A stretch of DNA of 64,000 bases from Alphaproteobacteria bacterium (GTDB lineage: Bacteria; Pseudomonadota; Alphaproteobacteria; Bin65). Every line of letters begins with the position of its first letter. Position 1 is the stretch's first letter. The translations under genes were made by a program, and so were the position numbers. The notes beneath the pieces were generated by a model that saw only the letters and a list, made by a program, of their open reading frames with translations, made no database searches and was not told where the DNA came from. The stretch lies in contig JAJEGH010000018.1 of the NCBI GenBank assembly GCA_022819985.1, positions 1 through 64,000 of the forward strand, given 5' to 3'. Of this stretch, positions 62,364 to 64,000 are shown piece after piece.

Positions 62364-64000
62364 ATGACCGAAAATATCGTGCTGTATGACCGGGAGCCCG
62401 GCGACTACAAACACTGGTCGATCGATGTCGACGGCGAGGTCGCGCGGTTGACCCTGGACGTCGCCGAGGACGGCGGGCTCAAGCCCGGCTACGCGCTGAA
62501 GCTGAATTCCTACGACCTGGGCGTGGACATGGAACTGTCGGACGCCCTGCAGCGCATCCGCTTCGAGCATCCGTCGGTCAAGGTGGCGGTCGTCACCAGC
62601 GGCAAGGACCGGGTGTTCTGCGCCGGCGCCAACATCAACATGCTGTCCGCTTCCGAACACTGGTGGAAGGTGAATTTCTGCAAATTCACCAACGAGACCC
62701 GCAACGGCCTCGAGGACATGTCGGAAAGCTCCGGCCTGAAATCGCTTGCTGCGGTCAACGGCGCCTGCGCCGGCGGCGGCTACGAACTGGCGCTCGCCTG
62801 CGACGAGATCGTGATGGTCAACGACCGCTCCTCCACCGTGAGCCTGCCGGAAGTGCCGCTGCTCGGCGTGCTGCCCGGCACCGGCGGCCTGACCCGGGTG
62901 ACCGACAAGCGCAAGGTGCGCCGCGACCTGGCCGACGTGTTCTGCACGACTTCGGAAGGCGTGCGGGCCGACCGGGCCAAGGCCTGGAAGCTGATCGACG
63001 ATTATGCGCCGCCGGCCGCGTTCGACGCGCTGGTCGCCGACCGGGCGAAGGCGCTGGCCGCGCAATCCAGCCGCCCGGACGAAGCGACGGGCGTAAAGCT
63101 GACCCCGCTGAACCGCCGGATCGACGATGCGGGCTACCATTACGAATTCGTCGACGTCGCGCTGGATTCGGCCGACCGCACCGCGACGCTGACGGTGCGC
63201 GGCCCGGACGGCGCGCCGCCGGCGACCGCTGCGGAGATCGAGGCGGCGGGCGTTGGCTGGTGGGTCCTGCAGATGACGCGCGAACTGGACGACGCGATCC
63301 TGATGCTGCGCACCAACAACACCGACATCGGCCTGTGGCTGCTGCGCGCCGAGGGCGATGCCGCGGCCGTGCTGGCGGCCGGCCGGTCGCTGCTGGAGAA
63401 CCGGGACAACTGGTTCGTCAACGAGACGGTCCAGTATCTCAAGCGGACGCTGGCGCGGCTCGACGTGTCGTCGCGCAGCCTGTTCGCCATCGCCGATGCC
63501 GGCACCTGTTTCGCCGGCATCCTCGCCGAGCTGCTGCTCGCCGCCGACCGTTCCTACATGCTCGACGATCAGGAGGAGCCGGAGAATTCGCCGGCCGTCC
63601 TGCTCGACGAGACGAATTTCGGCCTGTTCCCGATGCCGAACGGCCTGACCCGGATCGCCGCGCATTTCCAGGAGGACGCCGCCGCCGAGGCCGCCGCCCG
63701 GGCGCGGACCGGCGAGGCGATAGGCCCGGAGGAAGCCGCCGGACTCGGCCTCGTCACCTTCGCGCCGGACGAACTGGACTGGGAGGACGAGGTGCGCCTC
63801 GCCATCGAGGAGCGCGCCAGCCTGTCGCCCGACGCGCTGACCGGCATGGAGGCCAGCCTGCGCTTCGGCGGCAGGGAGACCATGGCCACCAAGGTATTCG
63901 GCCGGCTGACCGCCTGGCAGAACTGGATCTTCATCCGGCCCAACGCCGTCGGCGACCGGGGCGCGCTCAAGCTCTACGGCACCGGCACCAAACCCAGCTT
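62364..64000 (+). CDS. boxC: Benzoyl-CoA-dihydrodiol lyase (continues past window edge)
   Basis: VLYDREPGDYKHWSIDVDGEVARLTLDVAEDGGLKPGYALKLNSYDLGVDMELSDALQRIRFEHP; CAGANINMLSASEHWWKVNFCKFTNETRNGLED. Confidence 0.94.
   Translation, partial: MTENIVLYDREPGDYKHWSIDVDGEVARLTLDVAEDGGLKPGYALKLNSYDLGVDMELSDALQRIRFEHPSVKVAVVTSGKDRVFCAGANINMLSASEHWWKVNFCKFTNETRNGLEDMSESSGLKSLAAVNGACAGGGYELALACDEIVMVNDRSSTVSLPEVPLLGVLPGTGGLTRVTDKRKVRRDLADVFCTTSEGVRADRAKAWKLIDDYAPPAAFDALVADRAKALAAQSSRPDEATGVKLTPLNRRIDDAGYHYEFVDVALDSADRTATLTVRGPDGAPPATAAEIEAAGVGWWVLQMTRELDDAILMLRTNNTDIGLWLLRAEGDAAAVLAAGRSLLENRDNWFVNETVQYLKRTLARLDVSSRSLFAIADAGTCFAGILAELLLAADRSYMLDDQEEPENSPAVLLDETNFGLFPMPNGLTRIAAHFQEDAAAEAAARARTGEAIGPEEAAGLGLVTFAPDELDWEDEVRLAIEERASLSPDALTGMEASLRFGGRETMATKVFGRLTAWQNWIFIRPNAVGDRGALKLYGTGTKPS

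Noticed and set aside
1-64000. tRNA, rRNA, tmRNA genes or prophage/defence islands
   Set aside because: No recognisable tRNA/rRNA sequence, phage structural genes, integrase or known defence cassette was found by reading.

Overview
GC-rich (~68-70% by eye) chromosomal window, most consistent with an alphaproteobacterium (RegB/RegA-type two-component pair, GTTC-N7-GTTC LexA boxes, Irr-like box, split MetH, GluQ-RS, box benzoyl-CoA genes). It is densely coded with about 55 recognisable genes: zapE, nitronate monooxygenase, moaB, a TIGR04282/TIGR04283 glycosyltransferase pair, a PA0069-type radical SAM protein, gluQ, an ArsR-methyltransferase fusion plus split metH, TAXI/DctPQM/fused TRAP transport genes, a CDO/tandem-rhodanese/TauE sulfur cluster, msbA-like/waaA/lpxK, hisF-hisE-hinT, regB-regA, phaZ, an Ada-like alkyltransferase, an orphan molybdenum hydroxylase large subunit, and flavodoxin/boxR/boxC at the right edge. 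Accessory content: a RES/Xre-type toxin-antitoxin (TA) pair, a TacA/TacT-like TA pair, and a HicB-like gene overlapping a low-GC small lipoprotein gene. The main non-coding signals are: (1) a ~229-bp MITE-like element in two inverted copies, with 15-bp terminal inverted repeats, flanking direct repeats and a cloverleaf-like nested fold, apparently inserted into short palindromes; (2) two related palindromic mosaic repeat families, one copy interrupted by a 50-bp palindrome; (3) two exact LexA boxes, one before the radical SAM gene and one in a promoter-like setting with no gene behind it; (4) a 20-nt TetR-operator-like palindrome shared by two convergent intergenic spacers; (5) about 20 short tandem duplications (period 10-16 bp) concentrated at gene starts, gene ends and junctions. 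All identifications are by eye from sequence and translations; no searches were run.
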